Source of the DNA: Dawidia soli
Lineage (GTDB): Bacteria > Bacteroidota > Bacteroidia > Cytophagales > Cyclobacteriaceae
Assembly (NCBI RefSeq): GCF_018598185.1
Contig: NZ_JAHESC010000008.1
Coordinates: forward strand, 1-64,000
Length of the DNA stretch: 64,000 nt
Reading direction: 5' to 3'
Below, one piece after another: positions 1 to 9,171 of the stretch; position 1 is the first letter of the stretch; each line of letters starts with the position of its first letter. The translations under genes were made by a program, and so were the position numbers. The notes under the pieces are model-generated. The model was not told the DNA's origin, did no database searches, and saw nothing but the letters and a program-made list of their open reading frames with translations.

Positions 1-1739
1 GCGCGCACGGTCTTCGACGATATTTCGGTGATCTCCGCGGCGGCCTTCTGGCTGCGCTCGGCAAGCTTGCGCACCTCGGCAGCCACGACGGCAAATCCTT
101 TGCCATGTTCGCCGGCACGGGCGGCTTCTACGGCCGCGTTAAGCGCCAGCAGGTCGGTCTTCGACGCAATCTCCTCGATGATGGCGATCTTCTCGGCAAT
201 GTTGGTGATCGCTTCCACGGTCTCTGACACGGCGTCGCCGCTGATCTGTATATCTTTGGTCGCCTTGTTGGCGATCTTTTCGGTCTCGCGTGAATTGTCG
301 GTGTTCTGCTGGATGTTGGCTACCATCTGCTCCATCGAAGAAGATACTTCTTCCGATGCGCTGGCTTGCTCTTGCGCACCCTGCGACATCTGCTGGGAGG
401 CCGACGCCACCTGCTGGCTGGCCGCCGACACGTTTTCGGCGCCGTTGTAGATCGTCGTGGCGATCTCGCGCAGGTTGGTCACCATGGTTTCCAATGCGTC
501 GTCCAGGTCACCGCCTTTGTTGCGAATGGTGCTGAAGTCAATGGTCAGATCTCCTTTGGATACCAGCTTGGCCACTTCCACGCTGTTGCGCAGCTTCTCC
601 ACCATCAGTTGAAGCTCCTGCAGCATATCGCCGATCTCGTCCTGCTTCTCGATGCGCACATCGGCACCGAAGTCGCCTTTGCCGACCTTACGGATCGTAT
701 CTTTTGCTACGTTCAACGACGAGGTGATGTCACGTAACAACCAGATCGCTACCAGTGAACCGATGACGATGGCCAGGATGATGATGATCATCATCGTGCG
801 GATCGTACTGGCGTACATTTCGTCGACCGTAATACGGTCTTGCGCCAGCTTGCCTTCGATATCGGCCTCGATCTCGCTCAGCACCGCGTCGGATGCGTCG
901 TCGAGCTTCTCCACTTCGCCTTCCGATAAAGCCTCGGCGCGAGTGTTCGAGTTCTTCTGCGCCAGGTCGCGCACACGCAGGTGCAGGTTATAGAAGTTGC
1001 TATACTGCATCTGGTATTTGTCGAAGAGCGCTTTGTTTTCGCCCACCAGGCTGCCGCCGATGGCCGTACCCAGGATCTCGATCTTGTTCTCAATCTCCCC
1101 TGTCTTCTGGATAACGGCCTTGTTTGCTTCTTCGGTCTCGGCGGCGATGAGGGTCTTCTCCGAATTCTTTAACTCCACCAGGTAGCCCCGGATCTGGTAT
1201 ACTCTGTCGAGCTGTGCTTTGTCGCCCCCAGCGTTCAGGCGTGCGATCAACTCTTCCAATGTCGATTTTACCTTTGCATATTCTACATACGCTTCGTTGT
1301 CAGATAACAACGCCGCCTGGATCTCTGAATTTTCCATGGCCAGCTGTATCACATTCGAACCCGCATTCAAAAAGTCGTTCACGCGGGCCCGCAGATTTTT
1401 AATCTTCACTACCGTCTCTTCCCCGCTGATGCTTTCCAGCTCTGCCATTGTGCCGGTAAGCTCTTGCGTAAATCCATCGATGGAACGTTTGATGGCGTTC
1501 ATGCTCTCGAGGTCTTCGGCCTGGATCAGCTTCTTCTGGTCGCGGCTGATCTCTGTTAAATTTACTTCAATGTCGCCGATCAATTGCAGCTGCACGGCGG
1601 TCTTGTCGGTGATTTCGTTCAGCTTGTCGTTAATGTCGCTGATACTGGAATACGAGATTGCAAAGATCACGCCCATCAGGATCAGCAGGGTGGTGAACGC
1701 TGCTATCAGTTTGGTGCGGATCGTCAAATTATTCATCAT
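1..1739 (-). CDS. Methyl-accepting chemotaxis protein, C-terminus cut by window edge
   Basis: This is a membrane chemoreceptor that would control the CheA kinase encoded just upstream. Reading leftward from the ATG at 1739-1737 (a second ATG follows directly) gives about 579 codons with no stop before position 1. A first membrane segment lies near residues 12-32. A helical, coiled-coil-like sensory region follows, then a second membrane segment near 308-330, a HAMP region, and the cytoplasmic signalling helices. The hairpin-tip motif [18 protein letters not shown] lies near residues 523-540, so about 80-100 residues of the descending helix are missing at the left edge. The sensory part looks like a four-helix bundle rather than a PAS or Cache domain. 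The ligand cannot be told. It lies 28 bp downstream of cheW on the same strand and is probably the last gene of the che operon. Confidence 0.93.
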   Translation of the reverse strand, partial: MMNNLTIRTKLIAAFTTLLILMGVIFAISYSSISDINDKLNEITDKTAVQLQLIGDIEVNLTEISRDQKKLIQAEDLESMNAIKRSIDGFTQELTGTMAELESISGEETVVKIKNLRARVNDFLNAGSNVIQLAMENSEIQAALLSDNEAYVEYAKVKSTLEELIARLNAGGDKAQLDRVYQIRGYLVELKNSEKTLIAAETEEANKAVIQKTGEIENKIEILGTAIGGSLVGENKALFDKYQMQYSNFYNLHLRVRDLAQKNSNTRAEALSEGEVEKLDDASDAVLSEIEADIEGKLAQDRITVDEMYASTIRTMMIIIILAIVIGSLVAIWLLRDITSSLNVAKDTIRKVGKGDFGADVRIEKQDEIGDMLQELQLMVEKLRNSVEVAKLVSKGDLTIDFSTIRNKGGDLDDALETMVTNLREIATTIYNGAENVSAASQQVASASQQMSQGAQEQASASEEVSSSMEQMVANIQQNTDNSRETEKIANKATKDIQISGDAVSETVEAITNIAEKIAIIEEIASKTDLLALNAAVEAARAGEHGKGFAVVAAEVRKLAERSQKAAAEITEISSKTVR

Positions 1740-1767
1740 AGATAATAAAGATTAAAGCCGTGGTATA

Positions 1768-2247
1768 TTAGTTAAGTGTATTGAGCTGTACGATGTCTGC
1801 CGTGGAGAAGATCCGGGCAATGTCCATGATCATGGTAATGTCGCCGCGGTTGTTTACGACGCCGGTAATCGGCGCGTGTGTTTTATAGTTCTCGAAGTCG
1901 GGCGCCTCTTGTATATCGTCTGCCGTCAGCTCGATGACTTCCTTGGCAATATCTACCAAGGCGCCTACCTGCAAGCTCTTGTCTTCTTCCGTCGTCAGGT
2001 CCAGGATCATGATGCGGCTCTTTTTTGTGATCTCCGTTCGCTGCAGGCCGAGCTTCATGCGTGTGTCGAGGAGCGGCAGCACCCTGCCCCGCAGGTTGAT
2101 GATGCCCAGCATATAGTCGGGGGCATTCGGCACCTTGGTGACCTGCTCCAGCTCCACGACTTCCTGGACGTTCTCCACGCTGATGGCAAATTTCTCTTCG
2201 CCCAACGAGAAGGTCAGGTATGCGTGTGATTCGTAATGTTTACTCAT
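1768..2247 (-). CDS. cheW: Chemotaxis scaffold protein CheW
   Basis: CheW couples chemoreceptors to CheA. The 159-residue protein is a single CheW-like SH3-fold domain of usual length. It contains the typical segments LTFSLGEEKFAISVENVQEV, a MLGIINLRGRVLPLLD core near residues 46-61, and VVNNRGDITMIMDIARIF near the C-terminus. Its start lies 5 bp downstream of the cheA stop, which indicates one transcript, and the receptor gene follows. The stop codon lies immediately before the short gap to the receptor. There is no sign of truncation. Confidence 0.95.
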   Translation of the reverse strand: MSKHYESHAYLTFSLGEEKFAISVENVQEVVELEQVTKVPNAPDYMLGIINLRGRVLPLLDTRMKLGLQRTEITKKSRIMILDLTTEEDKSLQVGALVDIAKEVIELTADDIQEAPDFENYKTHAPITGVVNNRGDITMIMDIARIFSTADIVQLNTLN

Positions 2248-2252
2248 TATAG

Positions 2253-4268
2253 TTAGACAGTGATTGTATTCACGCTCATGGAAAACAAACGCGCCGGATC
2301 GAGTACCAGGGCGAGGTTCCCATTACCGAGGATCGTACTCCCCGAAATAAAGTCCTGGTGCTTATAGACGTCCCCCAGGGGCTTCATGACGGTCTGCATC
2401 TTGCCTTCGATCTTGTCGACGGCAATACCCTTGCGCGCACCGTTTACCTGCACCGAAATTATATCGGTCGTTCGCGGCGGGGGCAGCCCCGCATGGAACT
2501 GCTCGCGCAGGGAGAGCACAAACAAGGGCTCTTCATTGACGACGACTGTTTTGTTGACCTTGTTATCGCGGCAAAGCTCCGCGTACGGTATCCGGTCGAT
2601 ACGCTCGACGACATTCATCGGTACCACATAACGTGTTTCCGCTACGTTTACCAGCAGGCCTTCGATGATCGATCGCGACAACGGCAGTTTGATGTGGATG
2701 ACGGTTCCGTGTCCCGGCTGGCTCTTTACCGAGACACTTCCCCGCAGCTCTACTATCTTTTGTTTGACCACATCCATCCCCACACCACGACCCGATACAT
2801 CGGAGATCTGTGATGCTGTAGACAATCCGGGATGGAAAATGAGATCGTATATCTCGTCGTCCGTCAGGTTGGCGTCGGCGGCCACCAGGCCTTTCTCCTG
2901 CGCCTTCTTCAGAACGTTCTCTTTGCAGATTCCTTTTCCGTCATCGCTGATGACGATGTTTACATAGGCACTCGAGTTGAATGCTTTCAGCTTGACGGCA
3001 CCGTGCTCGGACTTACCGGCCGCTTTGCGCACTTCGGGTGTTTCGATACCGTGGTCGATGGCGTTCCGGATGATGTGGATCATCGGGTCGGCCATCAGCT
3101 CGATCACGTCTTTATCCATTTCCGTCTCGGCGCCCTCGCTCAGGAAGTTTACCTTCTTGCCCAGCTGCCGCGAAAGATCGCGCACCAGGCGCTTGAATTT
3201 TGTCACCAATGTTTCCACCGGCACAAGGCCTATCTCCAGCGAGGTATCGCGCAGGCGGCCCGTGATCATTTCCAGTTGCTCGGTCACGTTCGTCAGCGCC
3301 GGATGCTGCAGGGACAAAGCGGTGTTCGACAGCTGCGCCTGCAGGATGATCAGCTCGCTGATCCAGTTCAGCAGGTCGTCGACTTTGCGTTTGCTTACTT
3401 TTATAAAGCTGTCGGAAGCGACACGTTTACGCCCGGCAGCGGCATCACCTTCGCCTTCTTCCTCCAGCGGCGCCGTATAGGTGGTCTGACGCCGGTCCAG
3501 GATCGGTTGGAGCTGTTCCAGCGCGACAGGCTGTCCTTGCAGCGCGTCCAGGTATTCGGTGAACGCCGCATCTTCAAACAGGTCGCCGGGAGCCAGGCGG
3601 ATGTATTCAACCGCGCATTCGTTCTCGACGAACATGAAATAACTCTCGAGCTCCGCCTGGGATGTGGTCGTGGCGATGATCACCTCCCACAGCGCTACTT
3701 CTCCCGACGGATGTTTATGCACCAGCACACGGCAGTTGCCCAGGATCGCTATATCTTGTAAGATGAAGATAAGCGGATGGTTGCCATCTTCCGTCAGTGC
3801 GACAGACGGCGACACGCGCAGAAAGAAGGTAGCCAGTTCGTCCTTCGAAACCGTAGTGCCCGAGAGGTCGGCAAGGTCACCGGTGGCTTCAGCAGCCTTC
3901 AGGAACTCCATGGCTACCTGTAAATGCTCTTTCAGCGCGTCGCTATTGTTGATGCGAGTAGCATCTTTTTCTTTCAGCAGGTCCCGCACTTTGTCGAATG
4001 CGTGCAGGGTGATGCTGATCAATCCATCGGACACCTGCATTTTTCCCTGCCGCACGTAGTCGTACAAGGTCTCCAGCTGGTGGGCCAGGCTCCCGATGTT
4101 TTCAAACCCGAACATGTTGGCGCCGCCCTTGATGGTATGCATGGTGCGGAACACCTGCTCCAGGGGGGCACTGGCATGTGGGTTTGCTTCGAGCTGTAAT
4201 AATCCTTCGTCGAGCTCGTTCAGCAGATCCAGCGCGTCCTCAATGAACCGCTTCTGGTTAATGTCCAT
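2253..4268 (-). CDS. cheA: Chemotaxis sensor histidine kinase CheA
   Basis: CheA autophosphorylates in response to receptor state and passes the phosphate to CheY. The 671-residue protein begins with an Hpt (P1) domain whose phospho-acceptor is His44 in MHTIKGG. The region near 150-270 resembles the P2-like module seen in some CheA proteins (it contains LGNCRVLVHKHPSGEVALWE). Next come a P3 dimerisation helix pair near 285-340 and a P4 ATPase with N-box IIRNAIDHG, G1 VISDDGKGI and G2 GRGVGMDVV. A C-terminal P5 CheW-like domain closes it. Its start overlaps the end of cheY by 11 bases, which implies translational coupling. All catalytic motifs are present. No cheB or cheR is visible in the window. 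Confidence 0.96.
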   Translation of the reverse strand: MDINQKRFIEDALDLLNELDEGLLQLEANPHASAPLEQVFRTMHTIKGGANMFGFENIGSLAHQLETLYDYVRQGKMQVSDGLISITLHAFDKVRDLLKEKDATRINNSDALKEHLQVAMEFLKAAEATGDLADLSGTTVSKDELATFFLRVSPSVALTEDGNHPLIFILQDIAILGNCRVLVHKHPSGEVALWEVIIATTTSQAELESYFMFVENECAVEYIRLAPGDLFEDAAFTEYLDALQGQPVALEQLQPILDRRQTTYTAPLEEEGEGDAAAGRKRVASDSFIKVSKRKVDDLLNWISELIILQAQLSNTALSLQHPALTNVTEQLEMITGRLRDTSLEIGLVPVETLVTKFKRLVRDLSRQLGKKVNFLSEGAETEMDKDVIELMADPMIHIIRNAIDHGIETPEVRKAAGKSEHGAVKLKAFNSSAYVNIVISDDGKGICKENVLKKAQEKGLVAADANLTDDEIYDLIFHPGLSTASQISDVSGRGVGMDVVKQKIVELRGSVSVKSQPGHGTVIHIKLPLSRSIIEGLLVNVAETRYVVPMNVVERIDRIPYAELCRDNKVNKTVVVNEEPLFVLSLREQFHAGLPPPRTTDIISVQVNGARKGIAVDKIEGKMQTVMKPLGDVYKHQDFISGSTILGNGNLALVLDPARLFSMSVNTITV

Positions 4269-4635
4269 TGGACAGCGCGTTTTCTATCTGTGCAAAGAAC
4301 GTTTCCGAGCGGTATGGTTTTTTAATCCACGCCGTCAGTCCCGCCTCCTTGGCGCTACGCATCTTGTCCGGGTTCGATTCGGTCGTTAAAAAAATGACGG
4401 GTACTTTCGACACCGTCGGGTTATCTTTGATCTTTTTGAGCAGTTCATAGCCCGTGCAGTCGGGCATGTTGTAGTCGGTCAGGACCAGGTTTACTTCCTC
4501 TGTTTCGGTCAGGACCTTGTATGCTTCGTTGCCGTTGGCCGCGCCCAGTGTCTGGTACCCTTTGCGCTGGAGCGTTTCACATACAAAATCGCGGATGCTG
4601 GCAAAGTCGTCTACTACTAGAATGGTTTGTTTCAT
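4258..4635 (-). CDS. cheY: Chemotaxis response regulator CheY
   Basis: This is a stand-alone receiver domain of 125 residues, the usual CheY length. It has acidic residues Asp9 and Asp10, the predicted phospho-acceptor Asp54 in LVLTDYNMPD, a Thr in the FLTTES strand and the conserved Lys in KKPY near residue 107. It is the first gene of a cheY-cheA-cheW-receptor string and overlaps cheA by 11 bases. In gliding Bacteroidota such a cluster may steer surface movement rather than a flagellum. That is an inference, because no motility structural genes lie in the window. Confidence 0.95.
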   Translation of the reverse strand: MKQTILVVDDFASIRDFVCETLQRKGYQTLGAANGNEAYKVLTETEEVNLVLTDYNMPDCTGYELLKKIKDNPTVSKVPVIFLTTESNPDKMRSAKEAGLTAWIKKPYRSETFFAQIENALSNGH

Positions 4636-5023
4636 ACGGGGGAGTATTGAAATATGTTCGAATTAACGTTGAAACCCCGGATGGGAACAGCGCGCGCGAT
4701 TAGGTGGGCGGACTGAGTTATTAAGTGGGGAGTTCTGTCGATCAACGTACGGGTTCCGACGATAAGCGGCTGGAAACGGGGGAGTAAGTGTCTGACGCGG
4801 TTTAACCGTCGTACGCCCGAATGGCACGGCCCTGAAAGCAGAAAAGCCCCGTGGCCGTCTGCCAGCGGGGCTTTCTAATTCCTGTAACCCTTAAACCCAA
4901 AACCTATGATACAGGAGAATTTTACTGTGTATGTGCTACAAATATACGGCGGCCCCGAGGCGACCGATAGAGGAAATGAGCAGGTGGGAGAAGCAAATGA
5001 GCAGGCGGAAGAAGTCGCCGGGT
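4636..5023. other. 388-bp intergenic region upstream of cheY
   Basis: No convincing gene is seen here. The part next to cheY should carry the cheY operon promoter, but I find no clear TTG/TAnnTTTG pair. The middle holds a strong GC hairpin (4843-4874), and further right is a TATATTTG element on the minus strand (4946-4939). Together these could make a short RNA, annotated separately. A 62-codon reading frame on the plus strand at 4906 has no supporting features and looks accidental. Confidence 0.5.
4843..4934 (-). ncRNA. Candidate small RNA ending in an intrinsic terminator
   Basis: On the minus strand a TATATTTG box (4946-4939) matches the Bacteroidota -7 consensus TAnnTTTG. It would start a transcript near 4934. 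About 60 nt further is a 9-bp perfect stem (AAAGCCCCG paired with CGGGGCTTT, arms 4866-4874 and 4843-4851) followed by a short T run, so the product would be roughly 90-100 nt. No good -33 TTG is found. The alternative is that the hairpin is only a leader attenuator or an upstream terminator before cheY. I cannot assign a family. Confidence 0.35.
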
Positions 5024-5725
5024 CTACGGCTGCGTCGCCGGGTGGATGGGTAACGGCTGCTGATGGCCGAAATCTGCCTGGTACAGCAGTTTGATGAGGC
5101 GGTCATCCAGTTGCGTGGCGCTGGCCTCCAGCATATCGGCCAGCAGCCCCAGCTCCGTATCGTCGGGGCGATTCTTGAGCAGGCGGATCAGCCCCCGGAT
5201 GTTCGCCACCGGCCCGCGCAGGTCGTGCGACGTGCGATAAACGAAATCCTCCAATGCTCTGCGGTTTTCCGCCAGTTGCTGGTGGAGCTGACGGACGATG
5301 TCGAGGTTCTTTAGCTTCAGAACAATGTAGCCATTGTAATCGCTGATCAGTCCCAGGTAAAACCCGGACAAGCCAAAGACAACGGCCTGGCCGTTGCTGG
5401 TCTGCAGCGAAACGACGATCTCCTTAAAAAAACCCGCGCCCAACGCTGCCTGTAACATCGGCTGCAGGTCTTCGTCCGCGCCGCCCAGGTAGTTGATGCT
5501 TTGCCCTTCGAGCGCCCCGGCGGTGTACCCCAGCGTACGCAGGATGGGGTGGCTGACCATCGCGATCCGGAAGCGGCCGTCGAGTATGACCGAGTCTTCG
5601 AAGATCGTCGCCAGGTTGCGCACAATATCACTCTCGGCAATCAACGCCGGCGGGAGCGTCTGCTCCGGAATGTTCCATTCATAGTCCTGCATCACCTTTC
5701 GTTCCCTGTCATCACTCCGTTGCAT
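5024..5725 (-). CDS. PAS-DHp protein: histidine kinase fragment without ATPase domain
   Basis: The 233-residue protein has a PAS-like domain (about residues 30-145) and then a HisKA-type dimerisation/phosphotransfer helix with H-box FVYRTSHDLRGPVANIRG. It stops about 60 residues after the H-box. The N, G1, F and G2 boxes of the ATPase domain are absent, and no frameshifted ATPase remnant lies downstream. It therefore cannot autophosphorylate by itself. It could be phosphorylated in trans or act as a phosphotransfer or dimerisation partner. Its ATG overlaps the stop of the upstream GAF/PAS gene by one base (TGATG), so the two products are probably made together. Confidence 0.85.
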   Translation of the reverse strand: MQRSDDRERKVMQDYEWNIPEQTLPPALIAESDIVRNLATIFEDSVILDGRFRIAMVSHPILRTLGYTAGALEGQSINYLGGADEDLQPMLQAALGAGFFKEIVVSLQTSNGQAVVFGLSGFYLGLISDYNGYIVLKLKNLDIVRQLHQQLAENRRALEDFVYRTSHDLRGPVANIRGLIRLLKNRPDDTELGLLADMLEASATQLDDRLIKLLYQADFGHQQPLPIHPATQP

Positions 5726-8226
5726 CAGAAAAGTTTGGGAAGCTTTAACGCCTCCGCCTGCCTGTTATACAGGGTCAGCGCGAGGGTATCGTCCGTAATA
5801 TGATACCGCGCTCCGATGTATTGCACGATCTTGCCGGTGTCGTCTTTTACCGGTACGATCGTGGCGTCCACCCAATAGTGGGTGCCGTCCTTGGCGCGGT
5901 TCTTAATAATCCCTTTAAACACCTGTCCGGCTTTGATCGTTTGCCAGAAGAGGCTGAACAATTCCTTCGGCATATCGGGGTGCCGGAAGACGCTGTGCGG
6001 CTTGCCGATCAGCTCTTCGCGTTTGTATTTGGACACCTCACAGAGCTTGTCGTTCACCAGCGTAATGACGCCGCGTTCATCTGCTTCCGACAGGATCGTG
6101 GTCAGCCCCAGTACGCTCTCCCGCTTTTCCGCCTGCTTTTGCAGGTTTACACGCTCGGTGATGTCTTTGGCAAAGCCGGCGATCGCAAATACCTCGCCTG
6201 CCTCGTTGCGCAGCGGCGCAAAGCTATTGGCATAATATGACGTCTCGCCGTTGGAGCTATAGGTCGAGATCTCCTCGAAGGACTCTCCTTTCAAGGCGCG
6301 TTCATACAACGCCCGCTGTTTATCCTGTTCCGCCTTGTCGGGGAACAGCGACAGGATCTCAAACCCCTTCTTCAACGGTATGCCCATACTTTCCAGGGCA
6401 TCACCGAAGACTCGGTTGAAGCTGATCAGGCGGAAGCTCTTATCCAGGGTGTAGATCGAGTCCGTCGCCGCATTTATCAGCTCGTTCAGGTATCGCTCGT
6501 TTTCCTGCGTCTGCCGTTGCATCTCCACCTGTTGCGTCACCTCGTGTGAATAGGACGCCAACGCAAAGATTTCGCCGGCATCGTTGTACAGCGGCGCGTT
6601 GATGCTGGTGTGGTAGGACGTAACACCGTTGGCCGTATAGTCGGTGGTCACTTCAAAGGTCTCTCCTTTCAGCGCCCGCAGGTATAGCGCGCGTTGCTTT
6701 TCGCGCTCCTCGCCTTCGGGGAAAAGCGACAGCATCTCAAAGCCTTTCTGCAACGGTACGCCCATGCCTTCGAGGGCCGCGCCAAAGGCTTTGTTGTAGC
6801 TAATCAGCTTCAGGTCCTTATCCAGGGTGTAAATGGAATCCGTCGACGCGTTGAGCAGCTCGTTCAGGTACCGTTCCTGCGCTTGTACGGATTGAAGGAT
6901 CCGCTGCATTTCCTCCTGGGTGGCGGAAAGCTCTTCCATGTTCTGGCGCAGCTCTTCTTCCTGCGCCTTCAGCTCTTCCGACTGATGCTGGGCATCGTTC
7001 TTGGCTTTTATTATTTGCGTTACGTCCTTGGCGAAGACCGCGGCGGCCATGACGTCGCCGGCATCGTTGCGGATAGGGCTGTACGACAGCTGATAATACA
7101 TATCCGTACCGTTGACACGCACGTGGTCTGTCATTTCGAAGGATTCGCCTTCGAACACACGCTGGTAAAGGCCCCGGTAACGCTCTTTTTCTTCGGCGGT
7201 AGCGAAAATACGCGTGAGGTCAAAGCCTTTGCCGATATCCATGCCGGCGTAGGTGGACCGGAACTGGGTATTGCAGTTGATGATCTGCATGTTTTTGTCC
7301 ACCGTCAGGATCGAATCGGTCGAAGCATCGATGAGGTCGATCATGTAACGCTCCTTGCCCTGCACTTCGGTCAGCACGCGGTGCATCTCTTCCTGCGTGG
7401 CGGCCAGCTCCTCCATGTTCTGCCGCATCTCCTCTTCCTGCGAGCGCATCTGCTCGGCCTGCTGTTGGGTCTCCTCCAGCAGCTTGCGGGTGCGGTCGTT
7501 GGTCTTTACCGCCAGCACCGTGGCGGCAATGCTCTCGGCCAGTTTTTCCACAAAGTCGATCTTGTACCGCTTGATCTCGGTGAACGAGGCGATCTCGATC
7601 ACCCCGAGCACCTGCTCTTCGATCTTCAACGGCACGATCAGCAGCGCCTTGGGCGAGGCCTCGCCCAGGCCGGAGGTTATGCGAATGAAGTCTTTGGGAA
7701 TAACCGTCAGGTAGGTGGTGCGTTTTTCCAACACCACCTGGCCGGTCACCCCCTCGCCGATCTCGATGCGCTGGGTGAGGTGTTTCTTGCGGTCGTAGGC
7801 ATAGCAAGCCAGCATTTCCAGGTACATGTCGTCGTGGCGGTCGTCGTTGACCACGTACAACGCCCCCTGGTTGGCACCCATGTATTTTATGAGGTTGCTG
7901 ATGATGTCTTCGGCCAGCACCTTGATGTCGTCGTTCTTCGAACGCAGGATGTCCACAAACTTGGCCAGGCCTTCTGTCACCCAGTTGCGCTGACGCTCCT
8001 CCTGCGAGAACCGCTTCATTTGATCGCGCATGCTGATCAGGGACGACGCCAGCAGGTTTCCGTTGTCGACCTTATCGTCGCCGTTGTACTGCACTTCGAG
8101 GTTACCCTGTTCGATCTCCTTGACAAAGCGTGTGGCCCCCGCCACCTCCTGCTGCCCGGAGGCTATCCGTTGGTTAAGGGTGTCGAGGTAGTTTTTCTTG
8201 ATCAGGGCGTACGAGAGGAATTTCAT
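5725..8226 (-). CDS. GAF and multi-PAS sensory protein without output domain
   Basis: The 833-residue cytoplasmic protein opens with a HAMP-like helical stretch (about 25-100). A GAF domain follows (about 105-255, containing IGEGVTGQVVLEKRTTYL), then a coiled coil rich in Gln/Glu. Three PAS domains (about 300-415, 455-575, 585-700) precede a final Aer-type PAS (about 705-815, with DEGKGV-like turn motifs and FRHPDMP). PAS 2 and 3 are near-duplicates: both carry ATDSIYTLDK or STDSIYTLDK and similar SLFP segments. No kinase, cyclase or receiver domain is present. The next gene, coupled by a TGATG overlap, supplies a PAS-DHp part, so the two may form a split sensor. Signal unknown; redox or aromatic ligands are typical of such domains. 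Confidence 0.88.
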   Translation of the reverse strand: MKFLSYALIKKNYLDTLNQRIASGQQEVAGATRFVKEIEQGNLEVQYNGDDKVDNGNLLASSLISMRDQMKRFSQEERQRNWVTEGLAKFVDILRSKNDDIKVLAEDIISNLIKYMGANQGALYVVNDDRHDDMYLEMLACYAYDRKKHLTQRIEIGEGVTGQVVLEKRTTYLTVIPKDFIRITSGLGEASPKALLIVPLKIEEQVLGVIEIASFTEIKRYKIDFVEKLAESIAATVLAVKTNDRTRKLLEETQQQAEQMRSQEEEMRQNMEELAATQEEMHRVLTEVQGKERYMIDLIDASTDSILTVDKNMQIINCNTQFRSTYAGMDIGKGFDLTRIFATAEEKERYRGLYQRVFEGESFEMTDHVRVNGTDMYYQLSYSPIRNDAGDVMAAAVFAKDVTQIIKAKNDAQHQSEELKAQEEELRQNMEELSATQEEMQRILQSVQAQERYLNELLNASTDSIYTLDKDLKLISYNKAFGAALEGMGVPLQKGFEMLSLFPEGEEREKQRALYLRALKGETFEVTTDYTANGVTSYHTSINAPLYNDAGEIFALASYSHEVTQQVEMQRQTQENERYLNELINAATDSIYTLDKSFRLISFNRVFGDALESMGIPLKKGFEILSLFPDKAEQDKQRALYERALKGESFEEISTYSSNGETSYYANSFAPLRNEAGEVFAIAGFAKDITERVNLQKQAEKRESVLGLTTILSEADERGVITLVNDKLCEVSKYKREELIGKPHSVFRHPDMPKELFSLFWQTIKAGQVFKGIIKNRAKDGTHYWVDATIVPVKDDTGKIVQYIGARYHITDDTLALTLYNRQAEALKLPKLF

Positions 8227-8366
8227 GCGGTGTGGTGTTAAGGAGTAGATGAAATCAAAAAGTAATGACGGCGGAAGACAATTGCCAATACAATGTTACC
8301 CGGGCACCGGGTATCCAGGAATGGGTATTGAGCAAGTGGCCGTCGTGAATGAGCGGATGGTCCCGA

Positions 8367-9116
8367 TCAGAGTTTTGTGCCGATGCGAGACAAAAAGCCC
8401 TCTTTTTTTCGTTTGGAGACGTCCAGGGATTTGTCATTGTTCATGATGACATAGCCCCCCTCTCCCCGCACATATTTTTTGATGGCGTTCAGGTTGATCA
8501 GGTAGGAATTATGAATGCGATAAAAGTTATGGTCTGCCAGCAGGTCTTCGTACTCTTTCAGTGTCCGGCTTACAATACACTTCTTGCCATCGGCAAAGGT
8601 GATCTCGGTGTAGTTGCTGGACGCTTCGCAGTACAGGATGTCCTGGATCTTTACAAAGAGCAATCCATCGGACGTCGGCAAGGTCAGCTTATAGTTGTCG
8701 GTAGAACCGGTGCGCAGATTTTGCATGAGCTGCTGCAACCGGGTGGCAATCGTGTCACCCTTGCGCTTCTCGACCTTGGTCAGCGCGCGCTTGAGCTCCT
8801 CTATATCGATGGGCTTGAGCAAGTAGTCGATGGCCGAGAACCGGAAGGCCTTGATGGCGTATTCCGAATAGGCCGTGGTGAAGATGACTTCAAAGTCGAT
8901 TTCCGGCAGCCGCGTCAACAGGTCAAACCCCGTTTCCCGCTGGAGTTGAATGTCAAGAAACACCACGTCGGGCTTGTTCTCCTGGATCGCTTCGATCGCC
9001 TCGGCAATATTCTGGCAAAGGGCCTTAACGGTCACGTTTTCGCAGAAGTCTTCCAGCAGAATTTTGAGGCTCTCCCTGCTTTTGAGCTCGTCGTCGACAA
9101 TTATACTTGTGATCAT
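8367..9116 (-). CDS. LytTR-family response regulator
   Basis: This is a 249-residue DNA-binding response regulator of the LytR/AlgR class. The receiver domain (1-120) has Asp8 and Asp9, the phospho-acceptor in VVFLDIQL near residue 55 and Lys in LLKPIDI near 104. The LytTR domain (about 145-240) contains the hallmark pattern ILYCEASSNYTEI and later FYRIHNSYLINL. It lies 55 bp downstream of the six-PAS LytS-type kinase on the same strand, so the pair is most likely a cognate two-component system. Downstream of it is a 140-bp gap before the GAF/PAS gene. Confidence 0.94.
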   Translation of the reverse strand: MITSIIVDDELKSRESLKILLEDFCENVTVKALCQNIAEAIEAIQENKPDVVFLDIQLQRETGFDLLTRLPEIDFEVIFTTAYSEYAIKAFRFSAIDYLLKPIDIEELKRALTKVEKRKGDTIATRLQQLMQNLRTGSTDNYKLTLPTSDGLLFVKIQDILYCEASSNYTEITFADGKKCIVSRTLKEYEDLLADHNFYRIHNSYLINLNAIKKYVRGEGGYVIMNNDKSLDVSKRKKEGFLSRIGTKL

Positions 9117-9171
9117 AGAGAAGGTCAGACCTAATTTACCAAAAGTATCCTGAAATCCAGTACCGGCAAAT

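Noticed and set aside
4906-5094. 62-codon plus-strand frame upstream of the PAS-DHp gene
   Set aside because: It has no ribosome-binding signal, signal peptide or family features, and its 3' end runs into the coding region of the minus-strand gene.
6694-8241. 515-codon plus-strand frame
   Set aside because: It is antisense to the GAF/PAS gene, which has clear domains; the His- and Leu-rich product is a shadow of high-GC coding DNA.
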